From contig NZ_JACDUT010000002.1 of NCBI RefSeq assembly GCF_013761245.1, positions 248,001 to 312,000 of the forward strand: 64,000 nt of DNA. The letters run 5' to 3'. Within the stretch, counting starts at the first letter, position 1, and each line of letters opens with the position of its first letter. The DNA comes from Thermaerobacillus caldiproteolyticus. Lineage in GTDB: Bacteria > Bacillota > Bacilli > Bacillales > Anoxybacillaceae. The notes under the pieces are model-generated. The model had not been told where the DNA came from, ran no database searches, and saw only the letters and a program-made list of their open reading frames with translations. Of this stretch, positions 53,106-62,580 are shown in pieces. The translations under genes and the position numbers were made by a program.

Positions 53106-53671
53106 TATACGATCAGTTCTACATAATCCCCGGTTTTTAATCCGGCCGCATTCGCTTCATCGGTGTCAATATGCATATCTAATGCAAACTGTTCGCTCAC
53201 TCGGATAATAACTTCATCAAAAATTAGGGCGCGTTCTCCTTGTGTTTTGACCTTCACAACCTGCTTATCTTTCACCCCGAACGTTTCTGCATCGCTTGGC
53301 GTCATATGAATATGACGTTTCGCAATAATCACCCCTTTGTCGACGGTAATCGTTCCGTTCGGACCATGAATTGTAATGCCCGGTGTTCCTTCGATATCTC
53401 CGGATAAACGAATCGGCGCTTGTACCCCTAGCTTGAAACTGTCGGTTTTGGAAATCTCAAGCTGAGTCATCGAACGTGCCGGCCCTAATACGCGGACATT
53501 TTCAATTTTTCCTTTTGGTCCTTCCACTGTAACCGTTTCTTTGGCGGCGAATTGCCCTGGCTGTGACAATGGCTTTAACACTGTCAACTCTGCTCCTTCA
53601 CCGAACAACTGCGCCAAATGTTCTTTGGACAAATGGATGTGGCGATTCGATACTCCTACAGGAATCATCAT
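53105..53671 (-). CDS. pduL: PduL-type phosphate acyltransferase
   Basis: 188 residues with two PduL beta-barrel domains. The zinc-histidine motif SNRHIHLS is near 8-15 and the second IAKRHIHMTPSDAE near 116-129. PduL converts acyl-CoA and phosphate to acyl-phosphate plus CoA (propionyl or acetyl), replacing Pta. GGAGGGG precedes ATG 53671. It has no N-terminal encapsulation peptide and no microcompartment genes nearby, so a cytosolic role in acyl-CoA overflow is inferred. Confidence 0.9.
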   Translation of the reverse strand: MMIPVGVSNRHIHLSKEHLAQLFGEGAELTVLKPLSQPGQFAAKETVTVEGPKGKIENVRVLGPARSMTQLEISKTDSFKLGVQAPIRLSGDIEGTPGITIHGPNGTITVDKGVIIAKRHIHMTPSDAETFGVKDKQVVKVKTQGERALIFDEVIIRVSEQFALDMHIDTDEANAAGLKTGDYVELIV

Positions 53672-53711
53672 GACTATCCCCTCCTTTTCCCTTATAGCTT
53701 ATCCGTTTTTG

Positions 53712-53756
53712 AAAAAAATAAGTGGCTGTATCACAACAGCCACTTATTTTTTATAA
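53712..53756. terminator. Hairpin terminator upstream of pduL
   Basis: Stem AAATAAGTGGCTGT / ACAGCCACTTATTT (about 53716-53749), with A-run and T-run flanks. The next 150 nt up to 53901 hold nothing I can assign. Confidence 0.8.
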
Positions 53757-53901
53757 GTTAAGAAAGTATCAACGTTGAAGCGTTGCCCAGCACCAGCGCT
53801 TAGCTCTCTTGTCATAAACCAACGGTCTTGGGAGATGACAAGCTCTTCTGTAAGCCAAGAACATTTGGCTTCGAGAGCAGATTACGGCGCTTCCACTTTT
53901 C

Positions 53902-54342
53902 TTAACGTTTTACGCCATATCCCAATTTTTTTAATAGCGAAATTGCCTGTTCTTTTTCTTCCGATGTCAATCCGGCAAGTGTTTCATGAATCGTTTGTTC
54001 ATGTTGTGGAAATACATTCTCAATAAATGTCTTTCCTTTTTCGGTAATAGAAGCGTAGGTGACACGGCGGTCTTTTTCACACGCTTTTCGGACAATAAAT
54101 CCTTTTTGCTCTAATTTATCGACGACATACGTAATACTGCCGCTGGCGAGCAAAATTTTCTCACCAATTTGCTGTAACGGCTGATCGCCTTTATGGTAAA
54201 GCAACTCCAGAACCGCAAATTCGGTTGGATTGACACCGAACTCTTGAATGGACTTATGAACTTGATCACTAACGGCTCGATACGCCCTTGATAAGACAAT
54301 AAACAGCTTTAACGATTGCGCAATCTCTTCTTTTCTCTCCAT
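53902..54342 (-). CDS. MarR-family repressor (MhqR-like)
   Basis: 146 residues with the MarR winged helix: PTEFAVLELLYHKGDQPLQQ, then KILLASGSITYVVDKLEQKG (recognition helix) and the wing KDRRVTYASITEKGK. It has the size and ILLASGSITYV sequence of MhqR (YkvE), the repressor of quinone-stress genes in B. subtilis. A palindrome before the gene resembles the MhqR site and suggests autorepression. No target gene adjoins; a nitroreductase gene is at 25955. Confidence 0.85.
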   Translation of the reverse strand: MERKEEIAQSLKLFIVLSRAYRAVSDQVHKSIQEFGVNPTEFAVLELLYHKGDQPLQQIGEKILLASGSITYVVDKLEQKGFIVRKACEKDRRVTYASITEKGKTFIENVFPQHEQTIHETLAGLTSEEKEQAISLLKKLGYGVKR

Positions 54343-54362
54343 CTATAATCAAACCCTTTAAT

Positions 54363-54376
54363 CTTCGAATTCGAAG
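54363..54376. promoter_or_regulatory. MhqR-like operator
   Basis: Perfect 14-bp palindrome CTTCGAATTCGAAG 21 nt before the MarR gene start; resembles the ATCTCGAATTCGAGAT box of MhqR. Confidence 0.65.
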
Positions 54377-54554
54377 CCATTGTAGCGAAAAATACGATTT
54401 TTGTCAATGAATTCCTTCAACGTTCAAATCATTCGCAATTTTTTTATTTTATCTATTATTATATACTATAAATAGGCAGGTTCGATGATTTGGGAGTTTA
54501 TCATACTTTTTGAGACATATAATGTCAAAAGCGCATAAAGGGGTATTAGATGGA

Positions 54555-55193
54555 ATAAGTACTAACCAGCAACATTCTTTCTGCTTTATCGACAGGATTG
54601 GGAGCCGTCCCGATGTTATTTTTAGCCTAATCCATTCCCCAGCGTTGGCGCGATAGTTTATTAGTCTTTCAGCGGGAATTATGATGGTCTCTCTCATTCC
54701 TGAGGCGCTAGGAACAGAAGGATACCCTGCTTTAGCAATGGGGTTATATTTAGGGGGGCTAACATGAACTTCGCCCGAAACAACGATTGTCCATATGAAT
54801 TTAGAACATACGAAAAATCATTCAGTTTAATGAAAAAGCGTCACTCATTATTGCGTCCATTATATTGCACAATATTCATGAAGGGGTGTCTGTTGGCATC
54901 AGCTATGCTTCGAAGTTTCAGACACAGGAAATAGCAATTGAATTTCAAAATGCACTTGAAGCGTTTTTAGCAGTTCTTTTTAATCCATCAAAATATTTTC
55001 GCCTATCATCGCCACACTCACCGGTGCGATCGAAATTGTAACATTGCTTCTCGTTTTTTGTTTAATATCGGCGCTTCAACAGCTTGTTCCATACGGCCTT
55101 GCCTTTGCATCTGGAACGTGTTGTTTATTTGTTTATAAAGAAGCTATGGAGATGGAAACAAGCGGATTGCTTTTCATTAAGACATTTGAAGGA
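54555..55193 (+). pseudogene. Decayed ZIP-family metal transporter gene
   Basis: Fragments in several frames match GufA/ZIP transporters: SALSTGLGAVPML, then MMVSLIPEALGTEGYPALA near 54680-54740, LHNIHEGVSVGISYAS (metal-site HNxxEG, near 54868-54915), EIAIEFQNALEAFLAVLF near 54930-54985, and QQLVPYGLAFASGT near 55078-55120. Many frameshifts and stops lie between. No product is expected. A former zinc or iron transporter. The following GNAT gene begins at 55204. Confidence 0.82.
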
Positions 55194-55203
55194 GGGAAGA
55201 ACG

Positions 55204-56055
55204 TTGCTGGGAAAAATAGAAAAAATCGATGTAAGCTCCATGCCCTCATTACAGAAACTAGCTGAAAGCGTTGGTTGGAACTTTACTACTGAACGCCTTC
55301 ATATATATTTGTCACTTGGAACAATGTTTGGCCATCGCCTCCATAACGAATGGATTTCCAGTGCGGCCCTCTTTCAATATGGAACGACTATCGCATCAAT
55401 TGGCTCCGTTATTGTTCATGCAAATTACCAAGGACAAGGTCTTGGAAGAAGCATTATGAAACGATGTTTATATGAAGTAGAACGCGTCGGCGTTCCTGTC
55501 TCGCTTGTCGCTACATCAGCCGGGGTTCCTTTATATCAATCACTTGGATTCCAAACGGTGGAATTCATTCATCGATTCACTCATACTCACTTTGTTTACG
55601 AGCCGATTGAATGTAAACAAGTGGAAATCGAACAATTGCGAGAAAAAAAGCATATTACGGAAATCATTCACTTCGATAAAATGGTGTTCGGTGCAAACAG
55701 AAGCGAGCTACTTCATCATTTAATGAAAAAGAGAAGCATCGGTTTTATAGCAAGAAATGCCGAAAAATCGATTTGTGGTTTTGGGATCGCCTTTCCCGTT
55801 GGTAACTTTCTTCACATCGGACCGTTAATGGCGGATCATACCGATATTGCTCTTCAGCTCATTCAAGCATTTCTCTGTCAATCGGCTATACCTGTGAGAA
55901 TCGATGTCCCTAGTAGACAAAGCGATTTTATGAGGGCACTATGCCAGCTAGGATTTCAAGAAACATTGGTTTCTCCACTCATGCTTCTTTATGCTCAGCA
56001 GCTACCGGGAAAGCGAAATCGATTATTCGGTATCGCTGACCCTGCACTCGGCTGA
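55204..56055 (+). CDS. Two-domain GNAT acetyltransferase
   Basis: 283 residues. The first GNAT domain (about 1-145) has the acetyl-CoA loop VHANYQGQGLGRSIMKRCLY near 82-101 and SAGVPLYQSLGF near 113-124. The second, divergent half (about 150-283; HFDKMVFGANRSELLHHLM, IARNAEKSICGFGIA) resembles the C-terminal domain paired with GNAT in this protein type. The start TTG 55204 has GGAGGG 8 nt upstream; an in-frame extension runs into the ZIP remnant. Substrate unknown. Confidence 0.85.
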   Translation: MLGKIEKIDVSSMPSLQKLAESVGWNFTTERLHIYLSLGTMFGHRLHNEWISSAALFQYGTTIASIGSVIVHANYQGQGLGRSIMKRCLYEVERVGVPVSLVATSAGVPLYQSLGFQTVEFIHRFTHTHFVYEPIECKQVEIEQLREKKHITEIIHFDKMVFGANRSELLHHLMKKRSIGFIARNAEKSICGFGIAFPVGNFLHIGPLMADHTDIALQLIQAFLCQSAIPVRIDVPSRQSDFMRALCQLGFQETLVSPLMLLYAQQLPGKRNRLFGIADPALG

Positions 56056-56122
56056 TCACTTTTCCCATGAGATGAAAAAGAGTAGGATTCATGTAGAGAG
56101 ATGATAGAGTAGGATAAAAAGG

Positions 56123-56998
56123 ATGACAAAGCAGCAGGAAGGAAAGTATTACATTCTATTACTAATCACCAGTTTGTTATGGGACGGGAATTTTGTCGCC
56201 GGTAAATTTCTTGTCGGTCATACGACATCGTTCGTTTTGCCGGAAATGCGTTGGTTTGTAGCTGTCTCCTGCCTCATTCCGCTCGTTTGGTGGAAAGAAA
56301 AACAGTTGTTGTTTCCAAAACAAGTGCTTTTTCCGCTTATATGGATGGAACTTACCGGTGTTATGTTATTTAATCTCTTGATGTTTAAGGCGCTTGAATA
56401 TACGTCTGCCGATAATGTCGGGCTTTTGTCCACATTAAATCCCGTTTCAATTGCGGTGGTTTCTTATTTTATCGGCAAGGAAACATTGACGCTAAAGCAA
56501 AAAATCGCGATGTTCATTTCGTTTGTCGACGTTATGATCGTCATGGTAATTGACAAACACTCTCTCATTTTCAATTGAATATCGGAGATGTATTTATGCT
56601 AGGACCGTTGCGGTATAGGGGCTTTATTCGTTGTTTGCGAAACAAGCAATGCAGTTTGTTTCTGCATTCAAGGCAACGTTATGGCCGGGCATCTTCGGCG
56701 CAGCGATACTCGCGCCGTTTCCCGTTTCCACTTTCACCGTTCACGAATCTTCGTTCTCTTTTTGGCTTGCCTTTCTATATTCCAGCGTAGGTGCTACCGT
56801 GTTGGCAATGATGTTTTGGAATATCAGATTCAACATATTGGCATTACAAAATCGGGAATGTTCTTATTTTTACATCGATTCTTGCCTATATTACTGCAAG
56901 AATCGATGTATCCTTTGCAATTTATCGGAAGTATGATTGTCATTGCTGGGGTCATTCTTTTTACTGCGAAACCATTACATCCCCCCTCTTCCGATTAA
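56123..56998 (+). pseudogene. Frameshifted EamA/DMT transporter gene
   Basis: The first half is intact (56123-56578, 151 codons): four to five membrane helices of the drug/metabolite transporter family, with LLWDGNFVAGKFLVG as helix 1. A stop ends it, then the second half continues in other frames: NIGDVFML, GLYSLFAKQAMQFVSAFKAT, FWLAFLYSSVGATVLAMMFW and finally LPILLQESMYPLQFIGSMIV ending PPSSD at 56998. At least three frameshifts. The protein would have been about 290 residues. A short N-terminal product might be made but should not transport. Confidence 0.85.
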
Positions 56999-57016
56999 GG
57001 GGAAGAGGGATGGTTG

Positions 57017-57550
57017 TTACGCGTTGATTCCTTCTTTTTCGTAAATCGGCACCCATCCTTCTGTTGTGACAAAAATGCGAATCGCGACTACGCGGCGATC
57101 TTCTTGCAATGTAAAATAGTGGCGTGTATTTTCTGGAACGGAAATTAAATCGCCAGGATTTAATTCGACATCAAAAAATTTTCCGTCTTTTCCTTGAATC
57201 GCAAATACGCCGTGGCCGCTGACGATAAAGCGCACCTCATCATCTGTATGATGATGTTCGCGCTTAAAGTTTTCGAGCAATTGATCTAGGTTCGGTGTAT
57301 TTTCGGATAAGGAAATAACGTCTTGCGCTTTATAGCCGCGGCGTGCAGAAATATCTGCAATTTCGTCTTTAAATGTCTCTAAAATTTCATTTTTTTCTTC
57401 ATCCGTAAGTAAATATTTTTCGCGTAAATGTTCTGGGAGTTTGTTGATATCCCATTTTTCGTAAATAACCCCTTGCTCCTCTAAAAATTTGACTACTTCT
57501 TCTTCAGTGATAATTCTTTCATTTGTTTCATGAAAACGAATCGTTGCCAT
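57017..57550 (-). CDS. mtnD: Acireductone dioxygenase
   Basis: A 177-residue cupin enzyme that oxidises acireductone (1,2-dihydroxy-3-keto-5-methylthiopentene) to 2-keto-4-methylthiobutyrate plus formate. Metal ligands are in REHHHTDDEVRFI (two His and one Glu, about 96-108) and the distant His in TRHYFTL near 143. Iron gives the on-pathway product, nickel the off-pathway CO-forming one. It is the last gene of mtnW-X-B-D, 41 nt after mtnB. Confidence 0.96.
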   Translation of the reverse strand: MATIRFHETNERIITEEEVVKFLEEQGVIYEKWDINKLPEHLREKYLLTDEEKNEILETFKDEIADISARRGYKAQDVISLSENTPNLDQLLENFKREHHHTDDEVRFIVSGHGVFAIQGKDGKFFDVELNPGDLISVPENTRHYFTLQEDRRVVAIRIFVTTEGWVPIYEKEGINA

Positions 57551-57591
57551 CTTCTCTTCCTCCTAAAAATTTTTTTTATAAAAAAGGGATT

Positions 57592-58221
57592 TTAGGCGAA
57601 CGCCTTTGCTCCCTTTAGCAACAGTAGCTTGATGTGATAGCTAAATAAAAACTCGCACGCTTCTAAAAACTTTTTTGCTTCAAACGCATTTCGCCCCCAT
57701 ACAGTAATGCCGTGATTACGAATGAGAACCGCACCTGCGTCATCGTTAACATGTTGGGCGAACTCTTTCGCCAGCGTCGGAATATGGGCGTAATTGTTAA
57801 TAATCGGAATGCGAATAACAGCATCTTCTTCCCAAAGACCGAACGCCTTAATAATTTCTTGTCCGGTAAACACGACTTCCCTGTTGTCACCGTATAATTC
57901 GGAAATGACGTTATTATCGATCGTGTGGACATGGAGGCTGCAGCCTGCGTTTGTTTTTTTGTAAATTTCCACATGCAAAAGCGTTTCCGCTGATGGTTTC
58001 AAATGCGTTTCTTCCGCTGGATTACCGAGCGCATCCACAAGAAGAAAATCTTCATCAGTTTGCTTTCGTTTATCTTTTCCGCTCGCGGTAACAAGAAAGG
58101 TGAGCGGGTCATCGGTTACTTTGATCGATAAGTTACCGCTTGTCGCAAAGAACCAATCGCGGGCTGCTAACTCCGCCTTCACATCAGCAAGCTCCCTCCA
58201 TTTTTTCACAAGAGAACTCAT
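57592..58221 (-). CDS. mtnB: Methylthioribulose-1-phosphate dehydratase
   Basis: 209 residues of the class II aldolase/AraD fold. The zinc histidines are in LHVHTIDNN (about 97-105) and RNHGITVWG near 165, with the SGNLSIK substrate site near 29. It dehydrates 5-methylthioribulose-1-phosphate to 2,3-diketo-5-methylthiopentyl-1-phosphate. Its ATG overlaps the mtnX stop (ATGA, 58218-58221), indicating coupling. Confidence 0.95.
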   Translation of the reverse strand: MSSLVKKWRELADVKAELAARDWFFATSGNLSIKVTDDPLTFLVTASGKDKRKQTDEDFLLVDALGNPAEETHLKPSAETLLHVEIYKKTNAGCSLHVHTIDNNVISELYGDNREVVFTGQEIIKAFGLWEEDAVIRIPIINNYAHIPTLAKEFAQHVNDDAGAVLIRNHGITVWGRNAFEAKKFLEACEFLFSYHIKLLLLKGAKAFA

Positions 58222-58877
58222 ACTCTCACCTCCATCTTCTCAAGAACATCAATCACATCAAAAAACGTTGTAAATGGTGTATGGGAAATACTAAGTTCAT
58301 TGCATTTTTCCAGTAAGAAATCGCGAGCAATGACATGATCGGCTAATTTTGCCGCTGCCAAATCGGTAATGGAATCGCCGATGACGATATTGAATGCATC
58401 AGGTTTTGATAGCTTCCGTAACAGCGATGGTTTGCAACAGCCACAACCGTTATGACAATGCTCATCACACGAATATGGCCAAACAATTTGAATCGTTTCC
58501 CCGCTAAAATCGGAACCGTTGCAGAAAATGAATTCTTTTTCGATAAGCCCGTCAAGAAGCGGATAGACGAAAAAATCGATGCCACCGCTCACGACATACA
58601 GAGGAATGCCGTGTTGTTTTGTAAAAGCGACAAATTCACGAAAGCCGTCACGGATACGTGCCGTTTGCAAAATAAAGTCCGTAATCTCTTCCTTCAATCT
58701 CGAAGGAAGAAGGGAAAACATTTTTCCGACACCTTCTTGAACGGTCAGGCGCTGTGCTAGTACATCGTCTTTTAGCGTTTCCCATTCTGGCGGGGCAAAC
58801 TGTTTCATAATCGCGACGATATTGTCGCTATTTGTAATCGTTCCGTCGAAATCGCAAAAAAGGATTGGCTTTTTCAT
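58218..58877 (-). CDS. mtnX: HK-MTPenyl-1-P phosphatase
   Basis: A 219-residue HAD phosphatase that acts after MtnW to give acireductone. Motif [14 protein letters not shown] is near residue 6-18, motif [10 protein letters not shown] near 95, motif [13 protein letters not shown] near 165. A cysteine/histidine run ([13 protein letters not shown] near 140) is typical of Bacillus MtnX. ATG 58877 overlaps the mtnW stop by 4 nt and GAGGTGACAG precedes it. Confidence 0.94.
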   Translation of the reverse strand: MKKPILFCDFDGTITNSDNIVAIMKQFAPPEWETLKDDVLAQRLTVQEGVGKMFSLLPSRLKEEITDFILQTARIRDGFREFVAFTKQHGIPLYVVSGGIDFFVYPLLDGLIEKEFIFCNGSDFSGETIQIVWPYSCDEHCHNGCGCCKPSLLRKLSKPDAFNIVIGDSITDLAAAKLADHVIARDFLLEKCNELSISHTPFTTFFDVIDVLEKMEVRV

Positions 58878-60118
58878 ACTGTCACCTCGTGAGCACCCCA
58901 TAAAGCAATTGCCTTTTGCAGTGCCTCACTATCTTTAGCGGCATCTTGAAGCGGTCTTCCTGCTAACACCGCATCAATGGCTGCGCAGAACGCTTTTCCT
59001 CCGCCTTCTGCTCCATCCGGGTGACCATGTACCCCGCCGCCTGCATTAATAACACTGTCGATGCCGAAATCGCGAATTAAAAGCGGTACTAGTCTCGGAT
59101 GAATCCCCGCTGATGGAACCGGGAACGCTCGTTTCAATTGCTCATCTTCCTTCGTTAACTCAGCAGCAATGCCAAGCGCTTCTCCTCTATCAAGGGCAAC
59201 GCTTCCATACGGTGATGGGAAAAGCGCAAAATCTGCTCCAGCAAGACGAAGCAATTTCCCAAGCAATAGCGGGCTCTTAATTCCATAAAATTCCGATGGT
59301 GTTAGCGCGCCGCTGATTGCCGGATGCGCCATAATTGGAATTGAAATGTCCTCATCTTCACGCAAACCTTGCAATACATCTAATCCATAAGCGAACACGT
59401 TAAAAAGAAGCACATCGGCATCTAGCTCCACTGCCCGCTTCGCTTTTTCTTTCAACTCGAACGTTTTCCCTGTTAAATTGACAGCGTACAATATTTTCTT
59501 TCCCGTTTTTTCGTATATATCGTTTAACACCGTTTTTCCGGCAGCGATTCGCTTTTCAAACGGAGTTAAGTCATTTTCAAACAAAATTTCGTCATCTTTG
59601 ACAAGATCAACTCCACCGAGTGCCTGTTGTTTTAACTGTTCCGACAAATAATGCAAATCGCGCCCGATAACGCCTTTAAAAATGCTCATGAGAAGCGGGC
59701 GATCATACACGCCAACTTTTTCGCGAATCCCGTCAATTCCAAAGCATGGACCAGGAAACTGCTTTTTCAATTCATCGGAAAATGTCATATCGATTAGCTT
59801 CACTTCTCCATCGAGCGATAGCTTGCCAAACACCGTTGTCAATATCGCCGGCAAATCAGCACTGAAATTGACGCTTGGATAAGCAATACGGACAAGCCCT
59901 CGCTTCACGCGTTTGCCGAGATACTCATTCACCCGCTCACTTTCTTCTATCTGTGTGACGCTGACGACAACCCCTTTATGTTTTCGTAATTGTTCTTGCT
60001 CTAACAGCGGCAAATCGGTCCAAGAACCAACGGTGAGGCCAAGAGCAATCCCTTCTGCTTTTTTCTCTAAATCTTTCTCATCATGAATGAGATATGTGGC
60101 AATTACTTGACTCATCAT
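58874..60118 (-). CDS. mtnW: RuBisCO-like 2,3-diketo-5-methylthiopentyl-1-P enolase
   Basis: 414 residues, a type IV RuBisCO-like protein. It has the RuBisCO large-subunit fold with the carbamate-lysine segment [10 protein letters not shown] near 168-177 (aligned to K201-D203-E204 of RuBisCO), HPAISGAL near 264 and [14 protein letters not shown] near 362. It lacks the loop-6 features for CO2 fixation and enolises the diketone in methionine salvage. First gene of the mtnWXBD operon, preceded by a SAM riboswitch and promoter. AAGAGGGAC lies before ATG. Confidence 0.96.
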   Translation of the reverse strand: MMSQVIATYLIHDEKDLEKKAEGIALGLTVGSWTDLPLLEQEQLRKHKGVVVSVTQIEESERVNEYLGKRVKRGLVRIAYPSVNFSADLPAILTTVFGKLSLDGEVKLIDMTFSDELKKQFPGPCFGIDGIREKVGVYDRPLLMSIFKGVIGRDLHYLSEQLKQQALGGVDLVKDDEILFENDLTPFEKRIAAGKTVLNDIYEKTGKKILYAVNLTGKTFELKEKAKRAVELDADVLLFNVFAYGLDVLQGLREDEDISIPIMAHPAISGALTPSEFYGIKSPLLLGKLLRLAGADFALFPSPYGSVALDRGEALGIAAELTKEDEQLKRAFPVPSAGIHPRLVPLLIRDFGIDSVINAGGGVHGHPDGAEGGGKAFCAAIDAVLAGRPLQDAAKDSEALQKAIALWGAHEVTV

Positions 60119-60142
60119 CTGTCCCTCTTTCTAAGCATCAAT

Positions 60143-60168
60143 AAAAAAACCTCTTCATAAGAAGAGGC
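60143..60168 (-). terminator. SAM-controlled terminator before mtnW
   Basis: Minus strand: GCCTCTTC pairs with GAAGAGG around a short loop, followed by seven T. Confidence 0.9.
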
Positions 60169-60182
60169 TAGATGTTCAGACT

Positions 60183-60292
60183 CTTCTTATCTCTCAGCAT
60201 ATCGCTGCAAGAATTAGCACCGTGCTTAACAACTGTTAAGTCGGTTGCCGGGCTTCATTGGGCTCGTCCCTCCACCTACTCTTGATAAGAAT
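60183..60292 (-). promoter_or_regulatory. SAM-I riboswitch (S-box) of mtnWXBD
   Basis: Minus strand: P1 TTCTTATC/GATAAGAA; AGAGTAGGTGGAGGGAC, then GCCCAATGAAGCCC and GGCAACC, then GGTGCTAATTC. These are the conserved S-box helices and kink-turn. SAM would favour the terminator, so the operon is on when methionine is low. Confidence 0.97.
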
Positions 60293-60346
60293 GCTTGAAT
60301 CATGTATTCACTTTTCGAAATTTTCGCGGTAGTAAATTTAATTTGA

Positions 60347-60375
60347 ATTATGACAGGGATTTTCAACTATGTCAA
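60347..60375 (-). promoter_or_regulatory. Sigma-A promoter of mtnWXBD
   Basis: Minus strand: -35 TTGACA (60375-60370), 17-nt spacer, -10 CATAAT (60352-60347). It directly abuts the mtnE stop codon. Confidence 0.82.
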
Positions 60376-61563
60376 TCATTTTTTTACGGCATGGAAAAGA
60401 CCAAGCTTGGCAACGCGTTGTGCAGCTTCTTCTAAGCGCTCTTCACTCGTCAATAGACCGACGCGTACATACCCTTCTCCATGTTCCCCAAATCCGATTC
60501 CTGGGGCAACAACGACATGAGCTTTTTCAAGCAGGAAATCAGCAAATCGCTCCGATGTCCAGCCGTTCGGTACAGGTAACCACGCAAAAAACGAACCAGC
60601 TGGTGCTGTGACATCCCATCCGATTTGTTGAAGCGCCTTTACAAGTGTGTTCCGTCGCGATTCGTATAACGAAACAAGCTCTTTTACGCAATCTTGTGAA
60701 GAAAGAAGCGCGGTTGCTGCCGCCTCTTGAATCGCACCAAACAAGCTGACGTATAAATGATCTTGCAACAAGTTAATCGCTTCAATCACACTTTCATTCC
60801 CAACGGCAAATCCAACGCGCCAACCAGCCATATTATACGTTTTCGAGAACGTATAAATTTCAATACCGACGTCTTTGGCCCCTTTCGCCTGAAGAAAACT
60901 GATCGGTTTTTTCCCGTCAAATCCGATCGCTCCATAAGCAAAATCGTGTACGACGCAAATATCGTGTTTCGCCGCAAACAAAGCCGTTTCCTCAAAAAAC
61001 TCTTTTGTCGCCACCGCACCGGTCGGATTGTTTGGATAGTTTAAAAACATTAACTTTGCCTTTTCCACTACGTCTTTCGACAGCTCACCGTAATCCGGCA
61101 AAAACTTGTTTTGCGCGCGAAGCGGCATCATTGCCATTTCTGCTCGCGCTAAAGCGACACCCGACCAATAATCCGGATACCCCGGATCTGGAACGAGAAC
61201 GACATCCCCCGGATTTAATAAACATTGTGGAATCTCCACAAGCCCTGCTTTTCCCCCAAATAAAATAGCGACTTCTTTTTCCGGGTCAAGCTTCACCCCA
61301 TATTCGCGTTCATAAAAGGCAGCGACCGCCTCTTTGAAAAACGAGTAACCGCGAAACGGCGAATATTTATGATAACGCGGATTAGCCACTGCCTTTTGCA
61401 GCGCCTCAACAATATGGGACGGCGTCGGTTGGTCAGGATTTCCTTGGCCGAGATTAATGACATCATGCCCTTGTGCAATGACGTTTCCCACTTTGTCAAC
61501 GAGCGAAGCAAAAAACTGCTTCGGAAGGCTCTGTAATAGTTCTGATTGTACAAAATGTTTCAT
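60376..61563 (-). CDS. mtnE: Methionine-salvage aminotransferase
   Basis: 395 residues, a PLP fold-type I aminotransferase that turns 2-keto-4-methylthiobutyrate into methionine, preferring glutamine as donor. NLGQGNPDQPTPSHIVEAL near 36-54 is the N-terminal signature and PLP-lysine YTFSKTYNMAGWR is near 233-245; GYVRVGLL near the end binds the carboxylate. The order next to mtnU (divergent) and mtnW matches B. subtilis. GTAGGTG precedes ATG. Confidence 0.94.
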   Translation of the reverse strand: MKHFVQSELLQSLPKQFFASLVDKVGNVIAQGHDVINLGQGNPDQPTPSHIVEALQKAVANPRYHKYSPFRGYSFFKEAVAAFYEREYGVKLDPEKEVAILFGGKAGLVEIPQCLLNPGDVVLVPDPGYPDYWSGVALARAEMAMMPLRAQNKFLPDYGELSKDVVEKAKLMFLNYPNNPTGAVATKEFFEETALFAAKHDICVVHDFAYGAIGFDGKKPISFLQAKGAKDVGIEIYTFSKTYNMAGWRVGFAVGNESVIEAINLLQDHLYVSLFGAIQEAAATALLSSQDCVKELVSLYESRRNTLVKALQQIGWDVTAPAGSFFAWLPVPNGWTSERFADFLLEKAHVVVAPGIGFGEHGEGYVRVGLLTSEERLEEAAQRVAKLGLFHAVKK

Positions 61564-61659
61564 CGCTTACACCTACTCAAAAATTTCTTGAAATTCTAGT
61601 CAAACATCATATATCGTAAAAATCAAAATGTAAAGTTAAAATTTTTGAGGTGAACGATC

Positions 61660-62475
61660 ATGACATTAAAAATCTCTTGTCTCCAGCTTAACATTGCCTT
61701 TGGCGATCCAGCTGAAAATCAACAGCGTGTTCAAACCGAAGTAGAAAAGCTCTCTGCCCAACGCCCTGACATCATCGTTCTTCCAGAATTATGGACGACC
61801 GGATATGATTTAACGCGCCTTGATGAAATTGCTGATGAAGACGGGGCGCACACAAAAGCGTTCATTAGCGAGCTTGCACGTTTGCATCACATCAACATTG
61901 TAGCTGGTTCCATCGCCAAAAAAACAAAAGACGGAATTACGAATACGATGTACATCGCCAATCGAAACGGCGACATCGTAGGCGAATATAGTAAACTTCA
62001 TCTTTTCCAACTTATGGACGAACACCTTTACTTGCAATCTGGAGAAGCACCGGGATTGTTTACTCTTGAAAACACGTTATGTGCTGGCGTTATTTGTTAT
62101 GACATTCGCTTTCCGGAATGGATTCGCGTTCATACTGTACAAGGAGCAGAAATATTATTTGTCGTTGCAGAATGGCCTTTACCCCGCCTTCATCATTGGC
62201 GCACGCTACTTCAAGCTCGTGCCATCGAAAACCAATGTTACGTTATCGCCTGCAATCGTGCCGGTCACGACCCGAATAATACGTTCGCCGGACATTCTCT
62301 CATCGTCGATCCGTGGGGAGAAATACTGGCAGAAGCAAAAGAAGAACCTTGTCCACTCACCGCCGAAATCGACTTGCAAAAAGTCAAACAAGTACGCAAA
62401 CAAATTCCGATTTTTAGCGATCGTCGTCCAGAGCACTACATTACGAGTGAAAAAAATTTTCCAAAAAAGTATTGA
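61660..62475 (+). CDS. mtnU: Nitrilase-family omega-amidase of methionine salvage
   Basis: 271 residues. The catalytic triad is Glu in VLPELWTTGYDL near 41-52, Lys in YSKLHLFQ near 109-116 and Cys in GVICYDIRFPEW near 142-153. It hydrolyses 2-oxoglutaramate, the product of glutamine transamination by MtnE, pulling that reaction forward. Divergent from mtnE with 96 nt between. GAGGTGAAC precedes ATG. Confidence 0.93.
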   Translation: MTLKISCLQLNIAFGDPAENQQRVQTEVEKLSAQRPDIIVLPELWTTGYDLTRLDEIADEDGAHTKAFISELARLHHINIVAGSIAKKTKDGITNTMYIANRNGDIVGEYSKLHLFQLMDEHLYLQSGEAPGLFTLENTLCAGVICYDIRFPEWIRVHTVQGAEILFVVAEWPLPRLHHWRTLLQARAIENQCYVIACNRAGHDPNNTFAGHSLIVDPWGEILAEAKEEPCPLTAEIDLQKVKQVRKQIPIFSDRRPEHYITSEKNFPKKY

Positions 62476-62501
62476 CAACATCGCCAATTACGATGTATGA
62501 T
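62472..62501 (+). promoter_or_regulatory. Promoter upstream of the mtnK riboswitch
   Basis: -35 TTGACA (62472-62477), 18-nt spacer, -10 TATGAT (62496-62501). It overlaps the mtnU stop; the S-box starts about 75 nt downstream. Confidence 0.65.
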
Positions 62502-62580
62502 TCGAATCAAACGCAAAACAATCAACAAATTGCAACAATAATGAAAATTTGAACAAAATCGAATATACTTACTGATAAAC

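Noticed and set aside
55084-55203. Upstream extension of the two-domain GNAT gene
   Set aside because: It reads through the ZIP transporter remnant; the TTG at 55204 has the proper ribosome site.
58874-60118. True RuBisCO large subunit
   Set aside because: Operon context (mtnX, B, D and S-box) and form IV features identify MtnW; no carbon-fixation genes.
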